Translations under genes and position numbers: made by a program
Notes under the pieces: model-generated
The model's database searches: none
Told to the model about the DNA's origin: nothing
What the model saw: the letters and a program-made list of their open reading frames with translations, nothing else
Source: JAYVYM01 sp046593925
Lineage (GTDB): Bacteria; Actinomycetota; Actinomycetes; Mycobacteriales; SCTD01
Assembly (NCBI GenBank): GCA_046593925.1
Contig: JBKJQN010000057.1
Location: 1-39,690, forward strand
Direction of reading: 5' to 3'
DNA length: 39,690 nt
Shown here: positions 1-6,985 of the stretch, piece by piece
Layout: every line of letters starts with the position of its first letter
Numbering within the stretch: the stretch's first letter is position 1

Positions 1-1
1 C

Positions 2-407
2 GAAAGCGTCCAACAGGGCACCGAGCAGACCCAAGAGAAGATCGGCGCCGGTACCGCAAGGCCACCCGGCTCTCCAGCGCCTTCCGCGACGCCCTCACCG
101 TCGGCCGCAACGCCTCCTTGCAGCGGGCCGAGGAGACCGCCCGCGGAGCGGGCGACAAGACCACCGCCAATGCCGTCCACGAGACCCGCCGCGACCACGG
201 CGCACTCACCGCCTCCGAGCTCCGATCAAGAACTACGACTAGCTGTGGACCACCGACGCAGTCAAGGCCGTCAAGAACCTGACCCGGCCCGAGGACGGCC
301 GGGCCGTCATCGCCTACGAGGAGACGCACCCCGCTCGCAAGAGCGCCGTCAGTGCCACCCGGACCCAGCTCGCGGCGATCGCCAAGCAGGTCGTCGGGAT
401 CTCCTGA
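2..407 (+). pseudogene. Broken helical protein with a DUF8129-like C-terminal domain
   Basis: This is a remnant readable only by changing frame. Frame 2 gives a glutamine-rich helix (ESVQQGTEQTQEKIGAG), frame 1 then continues from about 57 with an amphipathic helix (SSAFRDALTVGRN...), and frame 3 takes over at about 223-225 (IKNYD). It runs through an in-frame TAG at 240-242 and ends in KQVVGIS before TGA 405-407. The C-terminal part, with the pattern DAVKAVKNLTRPED then AVIAYEETH, resembles the small helical domain found at the end of actinobacterial proteins annotated as lipid-droplet-associated or DUF8129-containing. That assignment is from memory. Two frameshifts plus one nonsense codon make a functional product unlikely. 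The 5' end lies outside the window. Confidence 0.5.
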
Positions 408-507
408 CCCCACCAGCCCCATCCAGGACTTCCTGGAAGTAGGACATGTCGCGGCCCGTAGACCTCCCAGTTCGGGCCGCGCCAGGTGCTCTTACGGTCG
501 ACAGCCG

Positions 508-943
508 GCGTTCGCCGCCTTTGAGTCGTCCGCGTCGAACCTGGTGCCCGGGGATGTCAACTCGACGGACGACGTGTTCGTCCGGGACCGACTGGCTGGG
601 GTGACCCGGCGGGTGTCGGTCGGTGCCGGCGGGCAGGCCAACGGCCGCAGCGGCGGCTCGGCAATCTTCGCGGACGGCCGGTTCGTCGCCTTCGAATCGG
701 ACGCCTCGAGCCTGGTGCCCGGGCATAAAAGCGGGGTCTTCGACGTGTTCGTCCGGGACCTGGTGGCCGGGGTGACTCGGCGGGTCTCGGTCGGCGCCGG
801 CGGCGGCCAACCGCGACAGCGACACCTCGGCGATCTCCGCCAGTGGGCGCTCGGTTGCGTACGGGTGGCGCGCTACGAACCTGGTGCCCGGGAATACCAA
901 CAAAGCAGAAGATGAGGCTCATTCAGAACCCTCCGCTAATTAG
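508..943 (+). pseudogene. Truncated beta-propeller (TolB/PD40-like repeat) protein
   Basis: Two full blades and part of a third are visible. Each follows the pattern VAFES-ASNLVPGD-N-DVFVRD-GVTRRVSVGAGG, typical of PD40/WD40-like repeats in secreted actinobacterial proteins. No start is identifiable: the repeats begin abruptly near 508. A frameshift near 807 moves the third blade into another frame, where it reads NRDSDTSAISASGRSVAYG and then ATNLVPGNTNKAED. The blade stops at about 913, exactly where the IS5-type element begins, and the frame then ends inside the element at TAG 941-943. No matching second half occurs on the far side of the element, so insertion was probably accompanied by a deletion. 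The product is not functional as it stands. Confidence 0.65.
914..929 (+). repeat. Left terminal inverted repeat of the IS remnant
   Basis: GAGGCTCATTCAGAAC matches the reverse complement of 2111-2126 at 12 of 16 positions, including the inner nine bases. It lies exactly where beta-propeller coding sequence stops. Confidence 0.55.
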
Positions 944-1018
944 GCCGGGTTCGACCGTGTCATCCCTGCTCCGGAGAGATGAGGTTCCTGCCAAAGGATC
1001 TCTTCTCCGGGAGAACCG

Positions 1019-1135
1019 TTGCCGTTTCATCGCACGACCGGCCTGACCGTCCAGCAATTAGCAGTGCTCTGCGAGAAGGTGAAAGATGCGGTCCGTGTGT
1101 GGCAGCGACCGGGCGGACGCCGCCGGTGCGTGCCG
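1019..1135 (+). pseudogene. IS5-family transposase, N-terminal fragment
   Basis: The reading FHRTTGLTVQQLAVLCEKV followed by a tryptophan and RPGGRRR is the N-terminal pattern of DDE_Tnp_4 transposases (TGL...QL..L...V...W...GRPR), which precedes their DNA-binding helix-turn-helix. The only nearby start in frame is TTG at 1019. Similarity ends after the arginine-rich stretch near 1135, where the helix-turn-helix and the first catalytic aspartates should follow. The frame stays open to 1351, but the later residues look like noise. The missing middle accounts for most of the catalytic domain. Confidence 0.5.
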
Positions 1136-1689
1136 CTCCGGTGTCAAGGTCCCGCCCAGTGCGCAGACAGCTTCGCCCGGATCCCCGCAGGCAATTCGGT
1201 CCAGGCCATCGATGAGAGGGCGGCAGACCGGGAGGGCGTCCGCAAGACGGCGCTCGACGTCGAGCGGGTCGGCCCACTCGGCGCGGGGAGCCATGGTCCG
1301 TCGTGCACGGCGTCGAACATGCCAACGGGCGCGGATGGGTCGGGACGGTGATCGTCATTCGGGGGCGCCGTAGCCTGGACCAAGCCTTATCAGTTGATGG
1401 ACAAGCCGCTTCATTGGGCACGTGTGCGGCTGCTGAGGGCACCCTCGAGTCGAGCACAAACGGCCCGGTTGCTGCTGCTGACCGGGGCTTGGTCATCAGC
1501 GAACAGCGAACAAGATGCTTATCAACGTGATCGAGCAGTGGCGAGCGCCGCGTCAGAGGGGTAGCCCGGCCCCCAGTAAACGGAAGCGACCTTGGACTCG
1601 GGCGAGCAGCACCAGGGACCTTGACCGCGTCTCGTGCACGGAGGAGGGTCTTCTTCGCGAGCGACTGACGCGCAGAAAGTGGGTCCGAC
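1136..1689. other. No recognisable gene inside the IS remnant
   Basis: Several open frames cross this stretch, including a 78-codon minus-strand frame at 1058-1294 with some protein-like composition (WADPLDVERRLADALP). None has a good ribosome site, a recognisable domain or a consistent partner. I see no repeat or RNA gene here. The DNA may be inserted flank from another locus. Confidence 0.4.
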
Positions 1690-2121
1690 ATGCCGGCCTG
1701 GTGCGTCCACATGGAGTCCGCACGAAGGACCGCGATGCGGTTGGAAGCTGGCGACGTTCCCGCGAGCTACCCGATCGCGGTGGCCGATGCGGCGAAAGTC
1801 GGCGAGATCTGCCACCGGTGGCGCAACTATCTTGCCCTTGGCGCTATCGGACCGGATTTGTTCTACATGCTGCCCGACAAGGGCTACATCGGGACTGCCG
1901 TGCACACCCCACAACGCAAACCACCCGGTCAGCGACTGCACAAAGGCGCCAAGGCCTACAACCAGGACATCAACGGCCTTCGAGGCGCAGTGGAACGCAG
2001 CATCGCCCACATGAAGACCTTTCGGATACTGCACCCCGACTACCGACGCCCCGTCACGACCTACGAGACAGCATTCCACGACGCTCGCGCCTTGCACTTC
2101 TTCAAACTGAGTTCTGAATAG
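1690..2121 (+). pseudogene. Chimeric frame: unknown N-terminus joined to IS5 transposase C-terminus
   Basis: Residues 1 to about 62 start MPAWCVHM and contain HRWRNYLALGAIGPDLF, a pattern I associate with large actinobacterial proteins of uncertain, possibly zinc-phospholipase-C-like, type. From residue 63 the frame becomes the end of a DDE_Tnp_4 transposase: DKGYIG, TPQRKPPG, a YNQDINGLRGAVER helix that carries the catalytic glutamate, AHMKTFRILHPDYRRP, and ALHFFKL just before the right terminal repeat. The join near 1875-1880 is in frame, which is probably chance. The catalytic domain lacks its first aspartates, so it is inactive as a transposase. The transposase half is well supported; the N-terminal family is not. 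Confidence 0.6.
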
Positions 2122-2126
2122 CTCTC
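2111..2126 (-). repeat. Right terminal inverted repeat of the IS remnant
   Basis: The reverse complement reads GAGAGCTATTCAGAAC and pairs with 914-929. The transposase stop codon lies inside it, which is usual for IS5-type elements. Confidence 0.55.
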
Positions 2127-2154
2127 CATCCATGTTCACGGTGGTAACTGTTCA

Positions 2155-2174
2155 GGTCCCTCACGGTCCCTCAC
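2155..2174 (+). repeat. 10-bp tandem duplication
   Basis: GGTCCCTCAC occurs twice back to back, 29 bases beyond the IS right end. It lies in the gene-free stretch 2127-2327, which otherwise shows nothing I recognise. Confidence 0.5.
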
Positions 2175-2327
2175 GGCGTGACTTGCTGATCTTGGGCTCA
2201 ATGCGGGACGTTTAGCGTGTCCGTACTGCGACTTCCCCCGCAGGGCTGGTGTCTCGTGGCTGATCCGTTGACCGAGAGCACGGCGTTCCCTGCACCGCCT
2301 GAGGTGATGCGGCGTTGAGGAGCATCG

Positions 2328-3110
2328 CTACCAGGGAACGACGGTGTTGTCCCAGGAGAAGAGGCCCGCGGTCGGTCCGTCCTTGGGTAGTAGCGCGAGT
2401 GTGACGGCCTGAGCTGCTGCCTGCGCCGGGTCCCCTCCATGCTCGGCGGCGCGGCTGTTGAGGTTCGTGGCGCGCAGACCGGGGGCGAGCGCGTTGACCT
2501 TGAAGGAGCCGTCCGCGGCCAGACTCTGTGCGTAAAAGATCGTCAGGGCGTTCAGCGCTGTCTTCGAGGAGCGGTATGCCGCGGCCGCACCTGCCAGCCG
2601 GTAGTCGAACTGCGGGTTGGGTCCGGTGCTCCAACCCAGCGACCCGGTGCCGCTGGAAACGTTGACGATGCGTGGGTGCGTAGAGCGCCGCAGGGCAGGC
2701 AGGAAGGCGTTGGTCACGGCGACGACTGCGAAGACGTTCGTCTCGTAGACGCGGCGAAGAGTATTTAGGTCCGTCTCGGTCGGGGGGTGTCCGGCGTCGC
2801 TGATTCCTGCGTTGTTGACCAGCACGTCCAGATGAGCCACCTGCGCGGCCGCATCGGCCACCGACTTCTCGTCGGTGACGTCCAACACCAGCAGGCTGGC
2901 TCCCTCACCGAGCTCCTCGACGGCGGTGCGCCCCCGCTCGGCGTCACGCGAGCCCACGTAGACGGTCAAGCCGGCGGCAAGCAGCTGCCGGGCGACCTCC
3001 TTGCCGATGCCGCTGTTGCCCCCGGTGACCAGCGCGAGCCCACGGACACCCTGGCGGTGCACACCCGACCCCCTCGTCGGCAACTGCGCAGTCTTCGCAT
3101 CTCTTGACAT
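2328..3110 (-). CDS. Short-chain dehydrogenase/reductase (SDR)
   Basis: A 260-residue classical SDR, an NAD(P)-dependent cytosolic oxidoreductase of unknown substrate. It has the cofactor motif TGGNSGIG (residues 29-36), NNAG (99-102), the catalytic serine in VNVSSG (about 152-153) and YRSSK with Tyr179 and Lys183, so the active site is complete. I chose the ATG at 3110 because GGAGGAGGT precedes it by four bases; the frame extends 30 codons further upstream but through the operator region. It is divergent from a TetR regulator that starts at 3218. Two matching palindromes between them suggest that this regulator controls both genes. The extended loop before YRSSK and the C-terminus ending TVVPW resemble the carbonyl-reductase-like branch. 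Intact, unlike most neighbours. Confidence 0.88.
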   Translation of the reverse strand: MSRDAKTAQLPTRGSGVHRQGVRGLALVTGGNSGIGKEVARQLLAAGLTVYVGSRDAERGRTAVEELGEGASLLVLDVTDEKSVADAAAQVAHLDVLVNNAGISDAGHPPTETDLNTLRRVYETNVFAVVAVTNAFLPALRRSTHPRIVNVSSGTGSLGWSTGPNPQFDYRLAGAAAAYRSSKTALNALTIFYAQSLAADGSFKVNALAPGLRATNLNSRAAEHGGDPAQAAAQAVTLALLPKDGPTAGLFSWDNTVVPW

Positions 3111-3132
3111 GGCTACCTCCTCCAGGCAATCT

Positions 3133-3148
3133 CCAACGCGACAGTTGG
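3133..3148. promoter_or_regulatory. Candidate TetR operator O1
   Basis: The inverted repeat CCAAC-GCGACA-GTTGG lies 23 bases upstream of the SDR start. Its 14-bp core, CAACGCGACAGTTG, matches the reverse complement of the second site (3183-3196) at 11 of 14 positions, which supports recognition by one protein. Confidence 0.6.
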
Positions 3149-3182
3149 ACATGACCACGCTACGACGTGCTGCCTCAAACTG

Positions 3183-3196
3183 CAACAGTGCCGTTG
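3183..3196. promoter_or_regulatory. Candidate TetR operator O2
   Basis: CAAC-AGTGCC-GTTG, the same CAAC-N6-GTTG architecture as O1. It sits where the -35 box and spacer of the regulator promoter should be, so binding would block the regulator's own transcription. Confidence 0.6.
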
Positions 3197-3205
3197 GCAA
3201 TGATC

Positions 3206-3211
3206 TAGGGT
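3206..3211 (+). promoter_or_regulatory. -10 element TAGGGT of the tetR gene
   Basis: TAGGGT ends 7 bases before the ATG at 3218. A normal start site would coincide with the start codon, and no ribosome site is present, so the mRNA is probably leaderless. Confidence 0.45.
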
Positions 3212-3217
3212 GAGCAC

Positions 3218-3808
3218 ATGGCCTGGGACACCGAGGGGACCCGGCGTCGCCTGAAGGAGGCTGCGAAGGCCGAGTTCGCAGAGCGCGGGTTCGACGGGAC
3301 GACGATGACGCGGATCGCTGAGCACGCGGGCCTCAACAAGGAGCGGCTGTACAACTACTACGGCGACAAGCAAGCGCTGTGGGAGGTAGTGCTCACTGAG
3401 GAGCTTGACCGCCTCGCCGCTGCTGTTCGGCTCTCCGGAGCCGGGCTCGACGACATCGGTGAGTTCGCTGGTGCCACCTTCGACTACCACGCGGCCCATC
3501 CCGAGCTCGGGCGTCTGCTGCAGTGGGAGGGCCTAAGCCGAACGGTGCCCGCCGATGCCGCGAGCCGCTCGGCGCACTACCGCGAGAAGGTTCAACAGTT
3601 CACCCAGGCACAGCGCGACGGCGTCCTGGACCCCAGCCTGGACCCAGCCCACCTGGTGTTCGGTCTGATCGCGCTCGCCGCCTGGTGGCAAACCGTCCCG
3701 CAGCTCGCTGAGATGATCACCGGCGCCCGGGGGAACGACATCAAGGAACACGACCGCAGGCGAGCGTTCGTGGTGGACGCCGCGCGGCGCCTCGCGGCCG
3801 CCGGATAA
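3218..3808 (+). CDS. TetR-family transcriptional regulator
   Basis: A 196-residue repressor. The N-terminal helix-turn-helix spans about residues 8-52: FAERGFDGTTMTRIAEHAGL then LYNYYGDKQALW, the standard TetR pattern. The helical C-terminal part (about 70-190) would bind an unknown ligand and dimerise; it contains the segment LVFGLIALAAWWQ common in this family. The ATG at 3218 follows a TAGGGT box with no Shine-Dalgarno sequence. The divergent neighbour is an SDR enzyme, and the two CAAC-N6-GTTG palindromes in the gap suggest control of the enzyme and autoregulation. The broken MFS transporter downstream, on the other strand, may once have belonged to the same regulon, since TetR/transporter pairs are common. 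The target and ligand cannot be read from the sequence. Confidence 0.88.
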   Translation: MAWDTEGTRRRLKEAAKAEFAERGFDGTTMTRIAEHAGLNKERLYNYYGDKQALWEVVLTEELDRLAAAVRLSGAGLDDIGEFAGATFDYHAAHPELGRLLQWEGLSRTVPADAASRSAHYREKVQQFTQAQRDGVLDPSLDPAHLVFGLIALAAWWQTVPQLAEMITGARGNDIKEHDRRRAFVVDAARRLAAAG

Positions 3809-3840
3809 CCCAGGCCGCCCACCTCCCAAGAAGACGGACC

Positions 3841-3861
3841 AGCCGCCTTAGCTCCGCGGCT
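3841..3861. terminator. Hairpin between the convergent tetR and MFS genes
   Basis: AGCCGC and GCGGCT form a 6-bp stem with a 9-base loop, 33 bases after the tetR stop. There is no U-tract, as is usual in high-GC actinobacteria. Confidence 0.4.
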
Positions 3862-3903
3862 CGGGTCAGAGATCAGCCACGCGACCCCTCCAGACTCATG
3901 CGG

Positions 3904-5409
3904 CTAGGCGGGGACGGCCTCTTTGAGGGCGGCGACTGCCTCTCGCTTGCTGACCTTGACCAAGGCCGACATGACCAGTCCGGCGCCGACGAGTAGGACG
4001 GCGCCGACGAGGAAGCCGGCGTCCCATCCCTGCACGAGGCTCGACGGGTTGGGCTTGCCGCCGCTGAGGATGGCGTTGGTGCGGGCGGTGCTGACGGTGG
4101 TGGGGATTGCCAAGCCCAGGGCGCCGCCGATTTGCTGGCCGGCGTTGAGCAGGGCGTTGGCGATGCCCGCGTCCTCCTGAGGGACGCCGGCGACTGCGGC
4201 GCTGGTCAGCGCCACGAAGGTCATGCCCATGCCGAAGGCGACCAGCGCCAGGCTCGGCAGCACCACGCCCAGGTAGGACCAGTCGGGCTCGAGTCGCAGG
4301 CCGAGCGACAGCAGGCCGAGGCCGGCGAGGATCGGGCCGACGGTCAGCAGCGGGCGGAATCCCACCTCCTTAATAGTTGGGAGCCGATACCGGCGCTGAC
4401 CCCGATGAGCACGGTCATCGGCAGGAACGCCAGGCCAGACTTCACGGGGGCGTAGCCGTTCACGACCTGCATCTACAGGATGAGGGAGGAGAAGATCGCG
4501 AAGAGATACCGGCCCAGACGAGCAGCGAGCCGAGGTCGGCGCCGGGCACGCTGCGGCGGGAGAAGATCTGGAACGACACCAGCGGCGCCTTGGCGCGCAG
4601 CTGGACGAGTACGAAGCCGGTCAGCAGCACCGCGGCAAGCACGAGCGTGCCAACCGTCTGGGCCGAGCCCCAGCCCGCGTCGTTGCCCTTGACCAGGGCG
4701 TAGACCAGCGCCATCAGCTCGCCGGTGACGAGCACCGCGCCGGGGACGTCGAAGCCTTGGGCGTTCTCGTTCTTGGACTCGGGTACGACGAGGACGGCGC
4801 CGATGGAGGCGACTGCTGCCATCGCCCAGGTTGACGAAGAAGACCCAGCGCCAGGAGATGTACTGCGTCAGGACACCACGCAGGATCAGGCCGAGGGCCG
4901 AGGGCCGAGGGCCGAGGGCCGCGGGCGGTGATAGCGGAGTAGATGCCTAAGGCGCGGTTGCGCTCCTTGCCCTCAGCGCAGATCACCGTGATGAGCGACA
5001 GGGCGGCGGGGGACATCAGCGCGCCACCGGTGCCTTGGACGGCGCGGGCCGCGAGCAGGACACCGAGGTTGCCGGCGAGACCGCCGACCAGCGAGGCGGT
5101 GGCGAACAGCGCCGCGCCGGACAGGAAGATCCGGCGGCGGCCGATGCGGTCGGCGTGCTTGCCGCCCAGCAGCAGGAAGCCGCCAAAGGTCAGCGTGTAG
5201 CCGGTCACCACCCACTGCAGGTCACTGTTGCTCCGTACCGACAGTGCCTTGGCGATGTCGGGCAGCGCCACATTCACGATGGTGGCGTCGAGCACGACCA
5301 TCAGCTGGGCGATGGCCAGCACGACCAGCGCGAGGTTCTTGTTCAGGCCGGCGTGCGGGTCTTCCGACAGGGAGGACAGGCCTTCAGGAGTGGTGCCGAC
5401 GCATGTCAT
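3904..5409 (-). pseudogene. Broken DHA2-type MFS drug transporter (EmrB/QacA-like)
   Basis: The protein would be a 14-helix proton-coupled multidrug exporter. The N-terminal part shows VLDATIVNVALPDIAKAL and, after the second helix, HADRIGRRRIF, the family's conserved A motif. The C-terminal part reads GFRPLLTVGPILAGLGLLSL and IANALLNAGQQIGGALG. The frame is broken several times. A 7-bp tandem repeat at 4889-4921 shifts it, further frameshifts lie near 4815-4830, 4515 and 4370, and an in-frame TAG at 4473-4475 replaces an expected CAG (LIL-stop-MQVVNGY). The start is uncertain: ATG 5409 is plausible, and the frame opens at 5499. Every segment is still recognisable and close to consensus, so decay looks recent. 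Confidence 0.85.
4889..4921 (-). repeat. 7-bp tandem repeat inside the MFS gene
   Basis: The unit GGCCGAG occurs four times, followed by a partial GGCCG. The unit length is not a multiple of three, so gain or loss of copies shifts the frame. It falls where homologues encode the loop after GIYSAIT and before GLILRGVLTQYISWRWVFF. Confidence 0.8.
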
Positions 5410-5640
5410 GAAGTCTTGCCGCATCTCCCATTGGACTGAACACTTGAGCACGGCAAGGACGGCGAGGTGCACCGAGGACTGAGGTTCACCAACGTCCAAG
5501 GCCGAGGGCTATGACGTCAGATCACACAGATGAAGTTGTCGCCGGTGGTTCCCGCAGCCACGCTGCGCAGAACGCCGTGACCGCAGACTGACGATGACGG
5601 TGCAGGGCTGGGTTGTCATGCGCCACCACTGAAGGCCTTC

Positions 5641-6549
5641 TCAGGTGATTATCAGTACTAGTCGGCCTCGGACGTGTCCGTGCTCGCTGACGCGGTGGGC
5701 TTCTGAGATCTTGTGTAATGGGTAGGTCCGATCGACGGGGAGCCAGAAGCGCCCGGCCTCGATGAGCGCCTCGATGTCATGGAGTGCGTGAAAGGCATGG
5801 CCATGAAAGCCGTTGCTGAATCGCACCCCGTGCTGGGTCGCTCCGTTGAAGTCGGCGAGTGTCACCACGTTCTGCGGGTCGCCGGCGAGATCGATCAATT
5901 CGGGTAGCACGCCGCTTCCGGCGACGTCGAGCGCAGCGCCGACACCGTCGGGCGCGAGGGCCCGGACTCGTTCGGCCATGCCGTCTCCGTAGGTGACGGG
6001 CTCTGCGCCGAGGAGTCGAAGGTAGTCGTGGTTGGCGGCCCTTGCGGTGCCGATCACGCGCGCGCCACGGGCGACGGCGAGCTGCACGGCGGTGCTGCCG
6101 ATCCCGCCTGCGGCGCCGTTGATGAGCAGGGTGGTTCCAGGGTCGACCCCGAGTTCATCCAGGCTGCGGGTGGCTGTTTCGAGCGCGACGGGAAGGCCGG
6201 CGGCGTCGACGAAACCCAGGGATGACGGGATCGGCGCCCAGTAGGTCAGCAGCGCCAGTTCAGCCGCTCCGGCGCCATCGTCGGAGACACCGAAGACCCG
6301 GTCGCTGACAGCGACATCCGTCACGCCGGCACCGACCTGGTCGACGACGCCGGCCACGTCGCGACCTGTCGTCTGGGGGAGCCCCGACCCAAAGTTCAAC
6401 ACCCCTTTGCGCAGCTTCCACTCGGTCGCATTGATGCCGGCCGCGTGGACGACGATCCGAATCTGTCCTGGACCGGGATGCGGCTCGGGGAGCTCCACGA
6501 TCTCAAGGACCTCGGGCCCTCCAAACTGGCTGAATTGCGCGGCTCTCAT
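5641..6549 (-). CDS. Zinc-independent quinone oxidoreductase (MDR superfamily)
   Basis: A 302-residue NADP-dependent alcohol dehydrogenase-like enzyme of the QOR type. It starts MRAAQFSQFGGPEVLEI, the usual opening of this family, carries the GroES-like fold in the first ~130 residues, and has the nucleotide-binding glycine motif GAAGGIGSTAVQLA near residue 150. The cysteine and histidine ligands of zinc-dependent alcohol dehydrogenases are absent, so reduction of quinones or activated alkenes is more likely than alcohol oxidation. I chose ATG 6549 by family alignment; GGAAGGAA precedes it. A longer open frame up to 6867 does not look like protein. It is divergent from the TetR gene at 6986, with a palindrome at 6871-6884 beside a good promoter. 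Confidence 0.85.
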   Translation of the reverse strand: MRAAQFSQFGGPEVLEIVELPEPHPGPGQIRIVVHAAGINATEWKLRKGVLNFGSGLPQTTGRDVAGVVDQVGAGVTDVAVSDRVFGVSDDGAGAAELALLTYWAPIPSSLGFVDAAGLPVALETATRSLDELGVDPGTTLLINGAAGGIGSTAVQLAVARGARVIGTARAANHDYLRLLGAEPVTYGDGMAERVRALAPDGVGAALDVAGSGVLPELIDLAGDPQNVVTLADFNGATQHGVRFSNGFHGHAFHALHDIEALIEAGRFWLPVDRTYPLHKISEAHRVSEHGHVRGRLVLIIT

Positions 6550-6713
6550 CAGGTTCCTTCCTGCTTTGGTGAGGCCAAGGGTGCGTTCTGTCCGTCGCGA
6601 AACCCGTCGCGGGGAGGGCTGTTCGACTGCTCGCCGGCGATGAGGCCGAGCGTCACGTTCACGAACGCAGTGGTGGTGTTGGCGAGCACGACCCAGAGGT
6701 CGACCCAGAGCAC
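6549..6713 (-). CDS. Possible small membrane ORF or gene remnant in the oxidoreductase leader
   Basis: This frame reads LWVDLWVVLANTTTAFVNV followed by TLGLIAGEQ and a polar tail, and its TGA (6551-6549) overlaps the oxidoreductase ATG as TGATG, a layout typical of translational coupling. From the only good internal start, GTG at 6713, it would be 54 residues with one membrane helix. The protein-like reading continues upstream (ASNTLRWFFV) to an in-frame stop without a start codon, so it may instead be the end of a larger lost gene. I do not recognise a family. The evidence is composition plus the overlap, so this is tentative. Confidence 0.3.
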   Translation of the reverse strand: MLWVDLWVVLANTTTAFVNVTLGLIAGEQSNSPPRDGFRDGQNAPLASPKQEGT

Positions 6714-6839
6714 GAAGAACCAGCGCAGTGTGTTGCTGGCGGTCGGCTGCGTGGCGACGCCGCCCCAAGGGGAGAGCGAGCGAGGCGTCAGCCGTAGACG
6801 CGCTTTGCCTCGACTGGGCAGTCACTTCAGCGTCTGTAA

Positions 6840-6867
6840 AACTACACGCAAGGTATGATCTAGTCAA
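6840..6867 (-). promoter_or_regulatory. Sigma-70-like promoter toward the quinone oxidoreductase
   Basis: On the minus strand TTGACT (6867-6862), a 17-base spacer and TAGTTT (6844-6839 region) form a good housekeeping promoter. It would give a leader of about 280 bases before ATG 6549. Confidence 0.5.
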
Positions 6868-6870
6868 GGG

Positions 6871-6884
6871 CTACCTTAGGGTAG
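6871..6884. promoter_or_regulatory. Candidate TetR operator (quinone oxidoreductase/tetR gap)
   Basis: CTACC-TTAG-GGTAG is an inverted repeat immediately upstream of the minus-strand -35 box and between the divergent gene pair. It is the only obvious palindrome in the gap and fits a TetR site. Confidence 0.5.
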
Positions 6885-6985
6885 TGTTGAAGGTTATGAG
6901 GGAGCGACAGTCCGGCGGCAGCGATCCCGACGGACCCGACGAGTTCGTGCCTGATGTTGGTAGAGCTGGCGAGAAGGGCACGTCG

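Larger units (their letters stand above)
914..2126 (+). mobile_element. IS5-type element remnant with foreign internal DNA
   Basis: The element is bounded by imperfect 16-bp inverted repeats that share ATTCAGAAC. It carries the N-terminal helix-turn-helix part of a DDE transposase at 1019-1135 and the C-terminal catalytic end at about 1876-2121, both on the plus strand. These match the DDE_Tnp_4 type of the IS5 superfamily. The middle of the transposase is missing. About 740 bases between the two parts show no transposase similarity and instead include the start of an unrelated protein. The element interrupts the beta-propeller gene on its left. It cannot move by itself. Confidence 0.6.

Noticed and set aside
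1058..1294. A 78-codon minus-strand frame with some protein-like sequence
   Set aside because: No ribosome site, no family, and it overlaps the transposase N-terminal fragment. Not enough to call a gene.
960..1712. A 250-codon minus-strand open frame inside the IS remnant
   Set aside because: Composition is arginine- and proline-rich without domain pattern, and it overlaps transposase parts on the other strand. It looks like a high-GC shadow frame.
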